Assembly (NCBI GenBank): GCA_013178005.1 | Contig: JABLXL010000018.1 | Span: forward strand, 1-61,571 | Source: Actinomycetota bacterium | GTDB lineage: Bacteria > Actinomycetota > Geothermincolia > Geothermincolales > RBG-13-55-18 | Length of the DNA: 61,571 bases | Direction: 5' to 3' | Shown here: positions 25,400 to 33,616 of the stretch, piece by piece | Layout of the letters: every line of letters starts with the position of its first letter | How positions within the stretch are numbered: position 1 is the first letter of the stretch | The notes under the pieces: generated by a model | Told to the model about the DNA's origin: nothing | The model's input: only the letters and a program-made list of their open reading frames with translations | Database searches by the model: none | Program-made: the position numbers and the translations under genes

Positions 25400-25900
25400 A
25401 TGCGCAGGGTACTGGTCCTCAATGCGTCATACCAGCCGTTGAACCTCGTGAACGTGAAGAGGGCCGTGGTGCTGGTGCTCAAGAACAAAGCCGAGATCAT
25501 CGAGGAGCTCGACGCCCGCCTGCACGCGGAAAGGATGTCGCTGCCATACCCCACCGTGATCAGGCTGGTATATTATGTCAACGCGCCGTACCGCAGCGTT
25601 TCCCTGAACCGCCGGGCCGTGTTTATAAGGGATGGATACACCTGCCAGTACTGCGGGGCGCGGGCGGAGAGCATCGATCACGTGATACCGCGCAGCCGCG
25701 GCGGCAAGCACGTTTGGGAGAACGTGGTGGCGGCCTGCAGACGCTGCAACGCGCGCAAGATGAACAGGCTTCCCTCCGAGGCGGGGCTAAAGCTGGCGCG
25801 CAAGCCCAAGGAGCCGCACGACCACATCTGGATCTACAGCCAGGCGGGCGACATCCATCCCACCTGGGAGCCATACCTGGAGACGGCCCTGGTGGGATGA
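25400..25900 (+). CDS. HNH endonuclease family protein
   Basis: Protein of 166 residues. It starts MRRVLVLNASYQPLNLVNVK, the N-terminus typical of a widespread actinobacterial and cyanobacterial HNH family. The HNH core is intact: CQYCG, IDHVIPRSRGG, ENVVAACRRCNARK (two CxxC pairs for zinc). The role is unknown; members are chromosomal and not clearly restriction enzymes. The ATG at 25400 starts exactly at the family N-terminus; earlier ATGs give a nonconserved extension. The stop overlaps the next gene (ATGA). Confidence 0.85.
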   Translation: MRRVLVLNASYQPLNLVNVKRAVVLVLKNKAEIIEELDARLHAERMSLPYPTVIRLVYYVNAPYRSVSLNRRAVFIRDGYTCQYCGARAESIDHVIPRSRGGKHVWENVVAACRRCNARKMNRLPSEAGLKLARKPKEPHDHIWIYSQAGDIHPTWEPYLETALVG

Positions 25901-26895
25901 GCGGGAACGGCGCCGAATTCCTGCAACCGCTCGACGACGACGTCTACCGTATAGAGATACCCATCCAGCATGAGCTGAGGAACTTCAACCTCTACCTTTT
26001 CCTGGGAGAGCACCCTGCCCTCATCGACGCGGGACCGTATCACCCCCTCCTGGAGGGGATGGTGGTGGAAGCGCTGCGCGCTGCGGGGGCGAAGAGGCTG
26101 GAACTTATCTACATCACCCATTCCCACATCGATCATTTCGGTATGGCGGCGCGCCTGCGGTCCCTTACCGGCGCAGCCGTGGCCGCTCACCGCTACGAAA
26201 GACCGCGCATCGAGCGCGCGGGAGCGCGCCTGGAGGAGGAATACCGCTGTTACTCGGCCCTCTCCAGGCATATGGGTTTTCCCGACGAGGTGGCGGAAGC
26301 GATATTCTCCCTGGCCGGCGTCTGGACCAACCTCTCCGAGCCCTGCCCGGTGGACGTGCCCCTGCGGGGCGGCGAAACGGTCAAGGCCGGGGACCGCGAG
26401 CTGGAGGTGATCCATACCCCGGGACATACCGCCGGCCACCTGTGCTTCTATCAACGTGGCGAGGGCCTGCTCTTCTCCGGAGACCACCTCATGCGCTCCA
26501 TAACCCCCAACCCCGAGCTCTACTGTCCACCCTGGCGGGGGGAGATGACCGGCCTGCCCCAGTTTCTGGCCTCCCTGGAACTGCTGCGGGGCTACGACAT
26601 CGCCGTCGCCCACCCCGGACATGGAAAGCCCATCCATAGCGCGGAGCGGAGGATAGAGATGAACCTGATGCATCACCGCAGGCGGCTGGAGAAGACCCTG
26701 GAGGCGGTGGAGCGGGGATGCGGAACGGTATGGGAGACGGCGCTGCGTCTCTTCCCGCAGGTGAGGGACAAACCCCCGCAGGTGGACCACTTCCTGGCCT
26801 TGAAGGAAGCCCTCGCCCACCTCCTCATCCTGGAGAGAGAGGGGCGGGTGTTCTGCGACCGCGAGGGCGAGGTCTGGTCCTTCCGCGCTTCCTGA
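25897..26895 (+). CDS. Metallo-beta-lactamase-fold hydrolase
   Basis: Protein of 332 residues. The metal site THSHIDHFG (HxHxDH) is followed by HTPGHTAGH, FSGDHL and AHPGHG, giving the full two-metal set of glyoxalase II-like enzymes. A C-terminal helical part (ERRIEMNLMHHRRRLEKTL) is common in the MBL subgroup with a winged-helix tail. The substrate cannot be told. The ATG overlaps the HNH stop by four bases. The last 12 codons are duplicated downstream at 27018-27054. Confidence 0.88.
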   Translation: MSGNGAEFLQPLDDDVYRIEIPIQHELRNFNLYLFLGEHPALIDAGPYHPLLEGMVVEALRAAGAKRLELIYITHSHIDHFGMAARLRSLTGAAVAAHRYERPRIERAGARLEEEYRCYSALSRHMGFPDEVAEAIFSLAGVWTNLSEPCPVDVPLRGGETVKAGDRELEVIHTPGHTAGHLCFYQRGEGLLFSGDHLMRSITPNPELYCPPWRGEMTGLPQFLASLELLRGYDIAVAHPGHGKPIHSAERRIEMNLMHHRRRLEKTLEAVERGCGTVWETALRLFPQVRDKPPQVDHFLALKEALAHLLILEREGRVFCDREGEVWSFRAS

Positions 26896-27135
26896 AACGC
26901 GCCCCGACTTCCCGTTGGCCGGAAGGCGGGGAGAGGCGGGTAGTCCCGGGCATGGCACGGAGCGCCTTTGGAAACCCCGTGGCGCCTTTGTGAGAGAAGG
27001 CGGGGTTGTTCTTCAACCGCGAGGGCGAGGTCTGGTCCTTCCGTGCTTCCTGAAGCGTTCCCTTGACAACCCGCGAGCTTTAAGGCGGAGAGCGGAGAGG
27101 CCCGGAGCGTCAATTGAAAACCCCATGGCGCCTTG
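26859..27135 (+). repeat. Degenerate tandem duplication of the MBL gene 3' end
   Basis: 26859-26896, which encodes the end of the MBL protein and its stop, recurs at 27018-27054 with one mismatch (offset 159 bp). A second block, GAAACCCC[G/A]TGGCGCCTT, follows each copy at 26971 and 27117. The second copy is noncoding debris between the MBL gene and the tRNA. Confidence 0.75.
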
Positions 27136-27168
27136 ATAAGATGGTGTGGAAATCAACGGGTAAGCGGT

Positions 27169-27243
27169 GCCCTTGTAGCTCAGTGGATAGAGCAGTGGCC
27201 TCCGGAGCCACGTGCGGGAGTTCGAATCTCCCCAAGGGCGCCA
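27169..27243 (+). tRNA. tRNA-Arg (anticodon CCG), CCA encoded
   Basis: The acceptor stem GCCCTTG pairs with CAAGGGC. The anticodon stem GTGGC/GCCAC encloses the loop CTCCGGA, so the anticodon is CCG (codon CGG). The T arm GGGAG-TTCGAAT-CTCCC is perfect. The gene-encoded CCA is at 27241-27243. Confidence 0.95.
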
Positions 27244-27261
27244 TTTTTAAAGGGACAAAGG

Positions 27262-27828
27262 GTGGCCGAAACCACGCGCTGCTTTAACTGCACCCGGGAG
27301 ATTCCCCTGGGAGTGGACACCTGTCCCGTCTGCGGTTTCTCCCTTTCCGGGGGGCGCATCGAGGCCATCAAGGAGGCGGCGGAGCTCAATTCCCGCGCTC
27401 AACTCCATGATTCCAGGGGAGAATGGGAGCAGTCCATTCCCATGTACCGGCGGGCCGTGGAGCTCTACCCGGAGTTCGTGGTAGCCCAGTACAACCTGGG
27501 GATCGCCCTGGGCAAGGCCAAACGCCATCAAGATGCCGTGGAGGCGTTGAGCAAGGCCATAAAGCTCAAGCCCGATTTCGCTGCCGCTTACTGTGCGCGC
27601 GGAGACGTCCTGGCGGAGACGGGAGACCACGAGGCCGCGGTGAGGGATTATTCACGCGCCCTGGAGCTATATCCCGATTACGCTCAGGCTTACTATAAGC
27701 GGGCCCTCTCCTGGATGGAGAAGGGGGGCGTGGAGGAGGCCATCCAGGATCTCGAGGACTACCTCTTTTATAAGCCCCATGACGCGCGCGCCCGCCGGCG
27801 CCTGGAAAGGCTGAAGGAAGGAGGGTGA
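27262..27828 (+). CDS. Zinc-ribbon and tetratricopeptide repeat protein
   Basis: Protein of 188 residues from GTG 27262. The N-terminus is a small zinc ribbon (CFNCTREIPLGVDTCPVCG, four cysteines). The rest is about three and a half TPR motifs (residues 40-180), with YNLGIALGKAKRHQDAVEALSKA and AAYCARGDVLAETGDHEAAV as examples. It is probably a protein-interaction scaffold; the partner is unknown. AAAGGG lies 7 nt before the start. It begins 18 bp after the tRNA and its stop overlaps the next start. Confidence 0.8.
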   Translation: MAETTRCFNCTREIPLGVDTCPVCGFSLSGGRIEAIKEAAELNSRAQLHDSRGEWEQSIPMYRRAVELYPEFVVAQYNLGIALGKAKRHQDAVEALSKAIKLKPDFAAAYCARGDVLAETGDHEAAVRDYSRALELYPDYAQAYYKRALSWMEKGGVEEAIQDLEDYLFYKPHDARARRRLERLKEGG

Positions 27829-28052
27829 TGCCGGTGGCCGAACTGGAGGGACTTCGGCGCGCCTTGGCCGACAAGGCGGGAAGGGAACTCATGGTGTGGA
27901 CGGCGGGAGGGCACTATTTCCGCGGCGACTTGCTGGAGGTCAGTGCCGACGGTTTGCTGGTCCTCAAGGACGTGAGTTGCACCCTGGCCGGCGAACGGCA
28001 CGAGAGGGATCAGGTCTTCATCAACGTCTCCGCCATAGACGCGGTTTCCTGA
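27828..28052 (+). CDS. Small conserved-looking protein of unknown function
   Basis: Protein of 74 residues (ELEGLRRALADKAGRELMVWT at the start exceeds no known motif). Its beta-rich middle (HYFRGDLLEVSADGLLVLKD) looks like a small barrel such as Sm/Lsm-type or DUF-type regulators, but I do not recognise it. AAGGAGGG precedes the ATG, and the start overlaps the TPR gene stop by one base, which supports it being a real, coupled gene. Confidence 0.6.
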   Translation: MPVAELEGLRRALADKAGRELMVWTAGGHYFRGDLLEVSADGLLVLKDVSCTLAGERHERDQVFINVSAIDAVS

Positions 28053-28090
28053 ACGGGCCCGACGGGCGGAGGAGGTCCCGCTTCCCTTCC

Positions 28091-28711
28091 TCAGTGGCGC
28101 CGAAGCTGCACGAAGTTCATCTGCAGGTTGGCCAGGGTGCCCCGGAATGGCTTGAGGAGGTCCTCGGGGATCTTTCCCTCGCCGCCCTTGATCATGGCCT
28201 CCAGCAAGTCTATGGCGAGCGAGGCCTGTTCGAGGTCGCGGTATTTCAGGTTCACGCTCTCCGGCAGGCCCATCTTGAGGTACCCAATGCTGGCGAGCTG
28301 GTTCATCATGGTCAGGGCGACCTCGGCCACCGTGACCTTTTCCAGGCTTTCCTCCACCAGGCGGCGGAGTTCCTCCTCGCTTAACTCCTTGTCCGCCTCG
28401 CCGGCCGGACCCGTATCGCCGGTTTCGGTTCCCGGCGGTTTTCCGATCTCGCCGACCTCCTCCACGGTGTCCGCCGCGCGCTTCGCCTCTTTGCTCTCCT
28501 TCTCCGCGCGGCCCGCGGCCGCTTTCACTTTCCTATCAGCTTCTTCCCTCACGCCATCACTGCGCTTGCCCGCCTTGGCGGCCGGTTTGCCCGTCGCCTT
28601 CGCCTTTTTCTCGGCGCCCGCGGTTTTTCCCCCTCCCGCGTCGCCCTTTTTTTTGCGAGCCCCTTCCGCCATGGCCCGCTGATCCTTGTCGATCTTTTCC
28701 TTATCCGCCAT
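28091..28711 (-). CDS. DUF1844 domain protein with long charged N-terminus
   Basis: Protein of 206 residues. Residues 1-120 are low-complexity Lys/Ala/Glu-rich. The C-terminal 90 residues are DUF1844 (VAEVALTMMNQLASIGYLKMG, then LAIDLLEAMIKGGEGKIP). In actinobacteria DUF1844 is usually a short protein near infC/rpmI/rplT; the extended lysine-rich arm here is unusual and might bind nucleic acid. GGAGGG precedes the ATG. It is convergent with the gene before it. Confidence 0.8.
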   Translation of the reverse strand: MADKEKIDKDQRAMAEGARKKKGDAGGGKTAGAEKKAKATGKPAAKAGKRSDGVREEADRKVKAAAGRAEKESKEAKRAADTVEEVGEIGKPPGTETGDTGPAGEADKELSEEELRRLVEESLEKVTVAEVALTMMNQLASIGYLKMGLPESVNLKYRDLEQASLAIDLLEAMIKGGEGKIPEDLLKPFRGTLANLQMNFVQLRRH

Positions 28712-28735
28712 ATACGAACCCTCCTTTCAAGGGAG

Positions 28736-28744
28736 ATTATACCA
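28736..28744 (-). promoter_or_regulatory. Extended -10 promoter of the DUF1844 gene
   Basis: TGGTATAAT on the minus strand (28744-28736) is an extended -10 box with a perfect TATAAT, 25 bp ahead of the ATG. No good -35 is needed or seen. Confidence 0.5.
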
Positions 28745-28815
28745 GCCATGTTCTACGCGGGCAGCGGCGGCCGGCGGGGAAGGACGGCGACGGGGTCCGT
28801 ATCGGCCTGAGAGGT

Positions 28816-28848
28816 CGCCTGGCGGTAGACTCGTCGCTCCGCCAGGCG
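28816..28848. repeat. Perfect 10-bp inverted repeat
   Basis: CGCCTGGCGG (28816-28825) pairs with CCGCCAGGCG (28839-28848) around 13 nt. CTTTAT follows on the plus strand, too weak for a confident terminator. The rest of the gap 28745-29182 shows nothing else I can support. Confidence 0.5.
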
Positions 28849-29182
28849 CTTTATGAGGTGAATCGAATTGGGAGAACGTCGGGGCGTTACGGCAACACCG
28901 TCAATCAGGAAGGGGTGCCTCACAACGGTTCGTTCCAGTGATCATGGTGGCGCTGAAAAAGGCGACGTGCCGCCCCGTCTGGCGCTTTTCGGGTTGCGAT
29001 AACCCGGGAGACCGCCCGGCCGCCCCGGCAGAGCATGGGAGTTCATCAAGGGGAGAGGAGCGCGCAACCAAGCGTTCGACCTTGGAGCCACGTCGCTGCG
29101 CCTGTCCCCTGACGTGGAGTCATGGCGCGAACGCAAGACCAGGCAGCGAGGAGCGTATCCGGGCTGGACCTGACGGATGCCT

Positions 29183-29211
29183 TTTACTTCGTGTCGCCTC
29201 TGGGATATGAT
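29183..29211 (+). promoter_or_regulatory. Promoter of the thiamine operon
   Basis: TTTACT (29183-29188) and TATGAT (29206-29211) are 17 bp apart. The predicted start near 29218 is about 40 nt ahead of the TPP aptamer; a small GCCGC/GCGGC hairpin (29221-29237) would open the transcript. Confidence 0.6.
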
Positions 29212-29259
29212 AAATGAAGTGCCGCTGGCTAAGCGGCGTTGAAAAAGGAAAGAAACGCA

Positions 29260-29338
29260 TGTAGGGGTGCTCCCGAGCGGGGGCTGAGAGCATACCCTTG
29301 AACCTGATCCGGGTAATGCCGGCGTAGGGAACGTGAAC
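29260..29338 (+). promoter_or_regulatory. TPP riboswitch (THI element)
   Basis: The conserved aptamer parts are present in order: GGGGTGC, the GGGCTGAGAG core, ACCCTTGAACCTGATC, and GGGTAATGCCGGCGTAGGGA. It binds thiamine pyrophosphate and turns off the operon. The expression platform is the hairpin at 29357-29388. Confidence 0.97.
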
Positions 29339-29356
29339 TTAGAGCAGCGCGCAACC

Positions 29357-29396
29357 GGCGCCGCATACCCTTACAGGTAAGCGGCGCCTTATATTT
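29357..29396 (+). terminator. Hairpin terminator of the TPP riboswitch
   Basis: GGCGCCGC (29357-29364) pairs with GCGGCGCC (29381-29388), extended inward by TACC/GGTA across one A-A mismatch, loop CTTACA. TTATATTT follows. The very stable stem 19 nt after the aptamer suggests transcriptional attenuation, though the U tract is interrupted. Confidence 0.7.
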
Positions 29397-29471
29397 GAGA
29401 GCGCCGGAAACGATGTGGGCGTAAGAACATGCCCCGGATCACCGGGCGCGGAGGAAAAGCGGAGGAAGAAG

Positions 29472-30257
29472 ATGACCCTGGAGGAAACCACCATAACGTC
29501 GGCCATAGTGCGCTCTTTCACCGAGGAGTTCCTCGAGGACCTTGAGCTGGACGTGGCGGTGGCGGGAGCCGGCCCCAGTGGCCTTACCGCCGCGCGGTAC
29601 CTGGCGCAGGGTGGAGCTCGCGTAGCGGTATTCGAGCGCAACCTCTACGTGGGCGGCGGCATGTGGGGAGGGGGAATGCTATTCCCTCGCATCGTGGTCC
29701 AGGAGGAGGCGCGCGGGATCATGGAGGAGACGGGCGTGTGCACGAAACCGTGCGGGGACGGGCTGTACGTGGTCGACGCGGTGGAGGCGGTGTCGCGCAG
29801 CGCCGCGGCCGCCATAGATGCGGGCGCCCGTATCTGGATCGGCATGGGCGTAGAGGACCTGGTACTGAGGGAGGACGACCGCGTCTGCGGGGTGGTCCTC
29901 AACTGGATGGCGGTGGAAAGGACGGGGCTGCACGTGGACCCGCTCGCCCTGAAGTCCCGCCTGGTCATCGACGCCACCGGGCACGACGCGGAGGTCTGCC
30001 GCACCCTGGTGAGAAAGGCTCCGGGTCTGCGGTTGCTCACGGGAGACGGCGCCGTGGCGGGGGAGAGGTCCATGTGGGCGGAAAAAGGGGAGGCGTCCCT
30101 GGTGCACAACACGCGCCAGGTGCACCCCGGGCTTATCGTGGCGGGGATGACCGCCAACGCGGTGTTCGGCTCCCACCGCATGGGGGCGGTTTTCGGGGGC
30201 ATGCTGCTCTCCGGAAGGGAAGCGGCCCGCCTGGCGCTGGAACTGTTAAAAGGTTAA
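29472..30257 (+). CDS. thi4: Thiazole synthase, Thi4 family, histidine (sulfide-using) type
   Basis: Protein of 261 residues. It has a Rossmann FAD/NAD site (VAVAGAGPSGLTAA), the GGGMWGGGMLFP loop and C-terminal HPGLIVAGM...RMGAVFGGML typical of Thi4. The position that carries the suicidal cysteine in yeast Thi4 is H154 here (TGLHVDPLAL), the arrangement of catalytic archaeal enzymes that use free sulfide. It makes the thiazole from NAD, glycine and sulfide. It is the first gene behind the TPP riboswitch; no thiG, thiS or thiF is seen, fitting this route. GGAGGA precedes the ATG. Confidence 0.93.
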   Translation: MTLEETTITSAIVRSFTEEFLEDLELDVAVAGAGPSGLTAARYLAQGGARVAVFERNLYVGGGMWGGGMLFPRIVVQEEARGIMEETGVCTKPCGDGLYVVDAVEAVSRSAAAAIDAGARIWIGMGVEDLVLREDDRVCGVVLNWMAVERTGLHVDPLALKSRLVIDATGHDAEVCRTLVRKAPGLRLLTGDGAVAGERSMWAEKGEASLVHNTRQVHPGLIVAGMTANAVFGSHRMGAVFGGMLLSGREAARLALELLKG

Positions 30258-30403
30258 ACGAGCGAGTGAAGGCCGCCGCGCGAGAAAGGTGCCGGGCGGC
30301 GAGGCAACGTTGCGGAAAGGATGCGGTGCGCGCCGGGGAAAGAAGCACCGGAGTTCGAGGGAGGGATAGCGCGTATGGAGATCGTTCAAGGCGGTTCGGC
30401 GAG

Positions 30404-31048
30404 ATGGCTTTGAGCCTGGGACTGTACGTGATAACCTGCCGCGATCCCGGGCACGGCGTCGACCACCTGGATATCGCGCGCGCCGCGTTGCGGGGCGGGG
30501 CCGATGCAATCCAGTTGCGGGACAAGGAAGCGGGCGGCGGGGAGCTGTTGCGGGTTTCGAGGGAGGTGGTCCGCCTGGCGCGGTCCTCCGGGAGCGCCTG
30601 CCTTATCCTGGTAAACGACCGGGTGGACGTGGCGCTTGCCTGCGGGGCGGACGGAGTGCACCTCGGGCAGGAAGACCTGCCCGCGGATTCGGCGCGCCGC
30701 ATCCTGGGAGTGGGGAAGGTCCTGGGCGTGTCGGCGGGCACGGTCGAGGAGGCGCTGGCGGCGCGCGACGGGGGCGCGGACTACCTCGGCGTGGGCCCGG
30801 TCTTCGCCACGCCAACCAAACCGGACGCAGGAGAGCCCATCGGTATCGAAGGGTTGAGAAAGATAAGGGAGGCGGTCGATCTTCCCATCGTGGCCATAGG
30901 AGGGATAAACGCAGAGAACGCCGCGCTGGTATTGCGGGCTGGCGCGGACGGCATTGCGGTGATCTCCGCGGTGAGCGCCGCGGAGGACATGAACGAGGCG
31001 GTGGGCCGCCTGCGGAGGATAGTGGACGCCCACCGGAAAGAGAGGTAG
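30404..31048 (+). CDS. thiE: Thiamine-phosphate synthase
   Basis: Protein of 214 residues. The family motifs are present: AIQLRDKEAGG, LVNDRVDVALACGADGVHLGQED, GPVFATPTKPDAG and VAIGGINAEN. It joins HMP-PP and thiazole phosphate. The ATG at 30404 gives a normal N-terminus (LGLYVITCRDPG), but its ribosome site is weak. The 146-bp gap from thi4 has no terminator. It is 4 bp ahead of thiC. Confidence 0.93.
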   Translation: MALSLGLYVITCRDPGHGVDHLDIARAALRGGADAIQLRDKEAGGGELLRVSREVVRLARSSGSACLILVNDRVDVALACGADGVHLGQEDLPADSARRILGVGKVLGVSAGTVEEALAARDGGADYLGVGPVFATPTKPDAGEPIGIEGLRKIREAVDLPIVAIGGINAENAALVLRAGADGIAVISAVSAAEDMNEAVGRLRRIVDAHRKER

Positions 31049-31052
31049 GGAC

Positions 31053-32366
31053 ATGAAGGAAAGGACGCTCCTGGAGCGGCTGAGGGCGGGCGAGGCCGTG
31101 GGCCTGCTTGAGGGGTTGGCGGCGGAGGAGGGCATGGAGGTGGATTCCCTCGCCGAGGCCCTGCTCGAGGGCAGGGCGGTCGTCCCGTGCAACCGCGCGC
31201 GCACGCTCGAGAGGCCGTGCGTGGTCGGCGGGGGATCGCGGACCAAGGTCAACGCCAACATAGGCACCTCCAGCGATTACGCCGGCCTGGGGGAGGAGCT
31301 CGAAAAGCTGAGGGCGGCCGTGGACGCGGGAGCGGACGCGGTGATGGATCTTTCCACGGGCGGGCCCATAGACGAGGTGAGGAACGCGGTGGTGGCGTCA
31401 TCTCCGGTACCGGTGGGCACGGTGCCCATCTACCAGGCGGCGGTGAGGGCGCAGGAGGAGAGGGGCAGCATCGTGGCCATGACCGAAGAGGACATCTTCC
31501 GGGCTGTGGAGGACCACTGCGCCTCGGGAGTGGATTTCATCACCGTGCACTGCGGGGTGACCTCCGGGGTGCTGGAAGCCCTCAAGGCCAACCCGCGCGT
31601 GGCGGACATCGTGTCCCGGGGAGGAGCCTTCCTCGCGGGGTGGATCCTTCACAACCAGAAGGAGAACCCCCTCTACGAGGACTTCGACCGCCTGCTGGAG
31701 ATAGCGCGCAGGCACGAGGTCACCCTGTCCCTGGGCGACGGCCTGCGACCCGGGTGCATAGAGGACGCCAGCGACGCGGCGCAGCTCGCGGAACTGGTCG
31801 TCCTGGGCCGGCTGGTGCGGCGTTGCCGCGAAGCGGGCGTGCAGTGCATGGTGGAGGGCCCAGGGCACATACCCCTCCACCAGGTGGAGGCGAACGTGCG
31901 CATGGCCAAGGCCATCACGCGCGGTGCGCCCTTCTACGTGCTGGGCCCCCTGGTCACCGACGTGGCGGCGGGATACGACCACATCGCGGCGGCCATCGGG
32001 GGCGCGGTCGCCGCCCTCGCCGGAGCGGATTTCCTCTGTTACGTCACCCCCCGCGAACACCTGGGGCTGCCGACGGCGGAGGACGTGAGGGAGGGGGTCA
32101 TGGTGACCCGTATCGCGGGCCACGCCGCCGACCTGGCGCGCGGCCTTCCCGGCGCCCGCGCCATGGACCTGGAGATGAGCCGCGCCCGGAAGAGGCTGGA
32201 CTGGGAGGAGCAGCTGCGCCTGGCCCTGGACCCGGCGAAGGCGCGCAGGATGTTCGGGGAGCGCCAGGTGGAGGGGGAGAAGGCGTGCACCATGTGCGGC
32301 GACTTCTGCGCCATGCGGTTCATAGGCGAGTACCTGGGGCGCGAGGAAGCGGGGGCGTGCGGTTGA
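31053..32366 (+). CDS. thiC: Phosphomethylpyrimidine synthase (HMP-P synthase)
   Basis: Protein of 437 residues, the short form without the N-terminal extension of proteobacterial ThiC. Motifs include RTKVNANIGTSSDY, DLSTGGPIDEVR, VQCMVEGPGHIPLHQ and YVTPREHLGLP. The C-terminal cluster site reads CTMCGDFCAM, that is CX2CX3C, one residue shorter than the textbook CX2CX4C. I believe this spacing is common in the short form, but it should be checked. It turns AIR into HMP phosphate by radical SAM chemistry. Confidence 0.95.
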   Translation: MKERTLLERLRAGEAVGLLEGLAAEEGMEVDSLAEALLEGRAVVPCNRARTLERPCVVGGGSRTKVNANIGTSSDYAGLGEELEKLRAAVDAGADAVMDLSTGGPIDEVRNAVVASSPVPVGTVPIYQAAVRAQEERGSIVAMTEEDIFRAVEDHCASGVDFITVHCGVTSGVLEALKANPRVADIVSRGGAFLAGWILHNQKENPLYEDFDRLLEIARRHEVTLSLGDGLRPGCIEDASDAAQLAELVVLGRLVRRCREAGVQCMVEGPGHIPLHQVEANVRMAKAITRGAPFYVLGPLVTDVAAGYDHIAAAIGGAVAALAGADFLCYVTPREHLGLPTAEDVREGVMVTRIAGHAADLARGLPGARAMDLEMSRARKRLDWEEQLRLALDPAKARRMFGERQVEGEKACTMCGDFCAMRFIGEYLGREEAGACG

Positions 32367-32408
32367 TCCTCGATACGCGTGGCTGAACGGAGCCGGGAGG
32401 TGAACGGG

Positions 32409-33395
32409 GTGCGAGTGGGGGAGAAGGGAGAGTTCGGGCTCATAGCTGACCTCCGCCGGTGGCTTGATCCGGAGGCGGGAGGCATGATCCGCGGGGCGGG
32501 TGATGACGCGGCCGTTTTCGAGGCGCGTGGGGGGCGCAGGTTCGCGTACACCGCCGACGCCATGGTAGAGGGCGTGCACTTCGACCCCGCCTACACCCCC
32601 TGGCACGCCCTGGGGTACAAGGCGCTGGCGGTGAACCTCTCCGACCTCGCCGCCATGGGGGGAGGCGGACCCTCGTATGCGCTGGTGGTCCTGGGGCTCA
32701 GGGAGGACATCGAGGTAGAGGCGCTGGAGGAGGTTTACCGCGGCATGCGCGACTGCGGGGCGGGGTTCTCCTGCGCAGTGGTGGGGGGAGATATAGTGGC
32801 CTCGCCGGAGAGGATGTTCATCTCCGTTTCCCTGGTCGGCGCCCTGGCGGGGGACGGCTTCCTCGCCCGCGACGGAGCCCGTCCCGGGCAGGCGGTGGCG
32901 GTTACCGGCACCCTGGGGGATTCCATCCTGGGTTTGAAGGAGCTGATGTCTGGTAAAGGGAACGACACCCACTGCGCCCGCCGCCACCTGTACCCGGAGC
33001 CCCGCATGCGCGAGGGAAGGGCGGCACTGGAGGCGGGCGCGTCCGCGGCCATCGACGTAAGCGACGGGCTCCTGCGCGACCTGGGGCACATCTGCGATGA
33101 GAGCGGAGTGGGGGCTAGGGTATTGGTGGAAGATATTCCCATATCAGCGGAGGCGCGACGCGTGGCTCGGGACATGGGGTTGGATCCCGTTGAGGCCGCG
33201 GTCGCGGGGGGAGAGGATTACGAGCTCGTGGTGGTCGCGGACGGGGAGGTGATGGGGCGGCTCGCCGCGACGTGTGCGCTAAGCGTCATCGGCGAGATCG
33301 TGCCCGGAGAGGGGGTCGAGCTGGTGGACCGCGGTGGCCGCCGGGTCACCGTGGGCGGTTCCGGTTACGAGCATTTCAAGGAGACGGGCGGATAA
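32409..33395 (+). CDS. thiL: Thiamine-monophosphate kinase
   Basis: Protein of 328 residues from GTG 32409, supported by GGGAGGTG 8 nt upstream; a GTG at 32379 lacks one. Motifs: GAGDDAAVFE, YTADAMVEGVHFD, AVNLSDLAAMG, VVGGDIVASP and AIDVSDGLLRDL. It phosphorylates thiamine phosphate to TPP with ATP. Fourth gene of the thiamine operon. Confidence 0.93.
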   Translation: MRVGEKGEFGLIADLRRWLDPEAGGMIRGAGDDAAVFEARGGRRFAYTADAMVEGVHFDPAYTPWHALGYKALAVNLSDLAAMGGGGPSYALVVLGLREDIEVEALEEVYRGMRDCGAGFSCAVVGGDIVASPERMFISVSLVGALAGDGFLARDGARPGQAVAVTGTLGDSILGLKELMSGKGNDTHCARRHLYPEPRMREGRAALEAGASAAIDVSDGLLRDLGHICDESGVGARVLVEDIPISAEARRVARDMGLDPVEAAVAGGEDYELVVVADGEVMGRLAATCALSVIGEIVPGEGVELVDRGGRRVTVGGSGYEHFKETGG

Positions 33396-33616
33396 TGCGC
33401 ATGAAGCGGACGGACTCGGGAGGTGGAAGGGAAGCGAGCCCTCTCTCCCGAGCCGCGTGTTCCCCACGCCGGGCTGCTTTTGGGCGGCCAGACCGACACG
33501 CCCTCCACATCCTCGGCACACCTGCCCCTTCCGGTTCCCGCCGGGTGCGGGGCGGCGGCGAGGTCCCCCTGCTTTCCGCGCTGTTGAGGGTATGGCCGAA
33601 GGTTTGAGGGCATAAG

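Noticed and set aside
25210-25896. Long N-terminal extension in frame with the metallo-beta-lactamase gene
   Set aside because: It is the shifted reading of the HNH gene; the MBL starts at 25897 with an ATGA overlap.
27169-27243. Attachment site at tRNA-Arg
   Set aside because: No second copy of the tRNA 3' end, integrase or phage gene is seen in the window.
27133-27261. N-terminal extension of the TPR protein through tRNA-Arg
   Set aside because: Those codons are the tRNA gene; the GTG at 27262 is the sensible start.
28938-29210. 90-codon open frame before the thiamine promoter
   Set aside because: No motif or ribosome site, and it covers the promoter.
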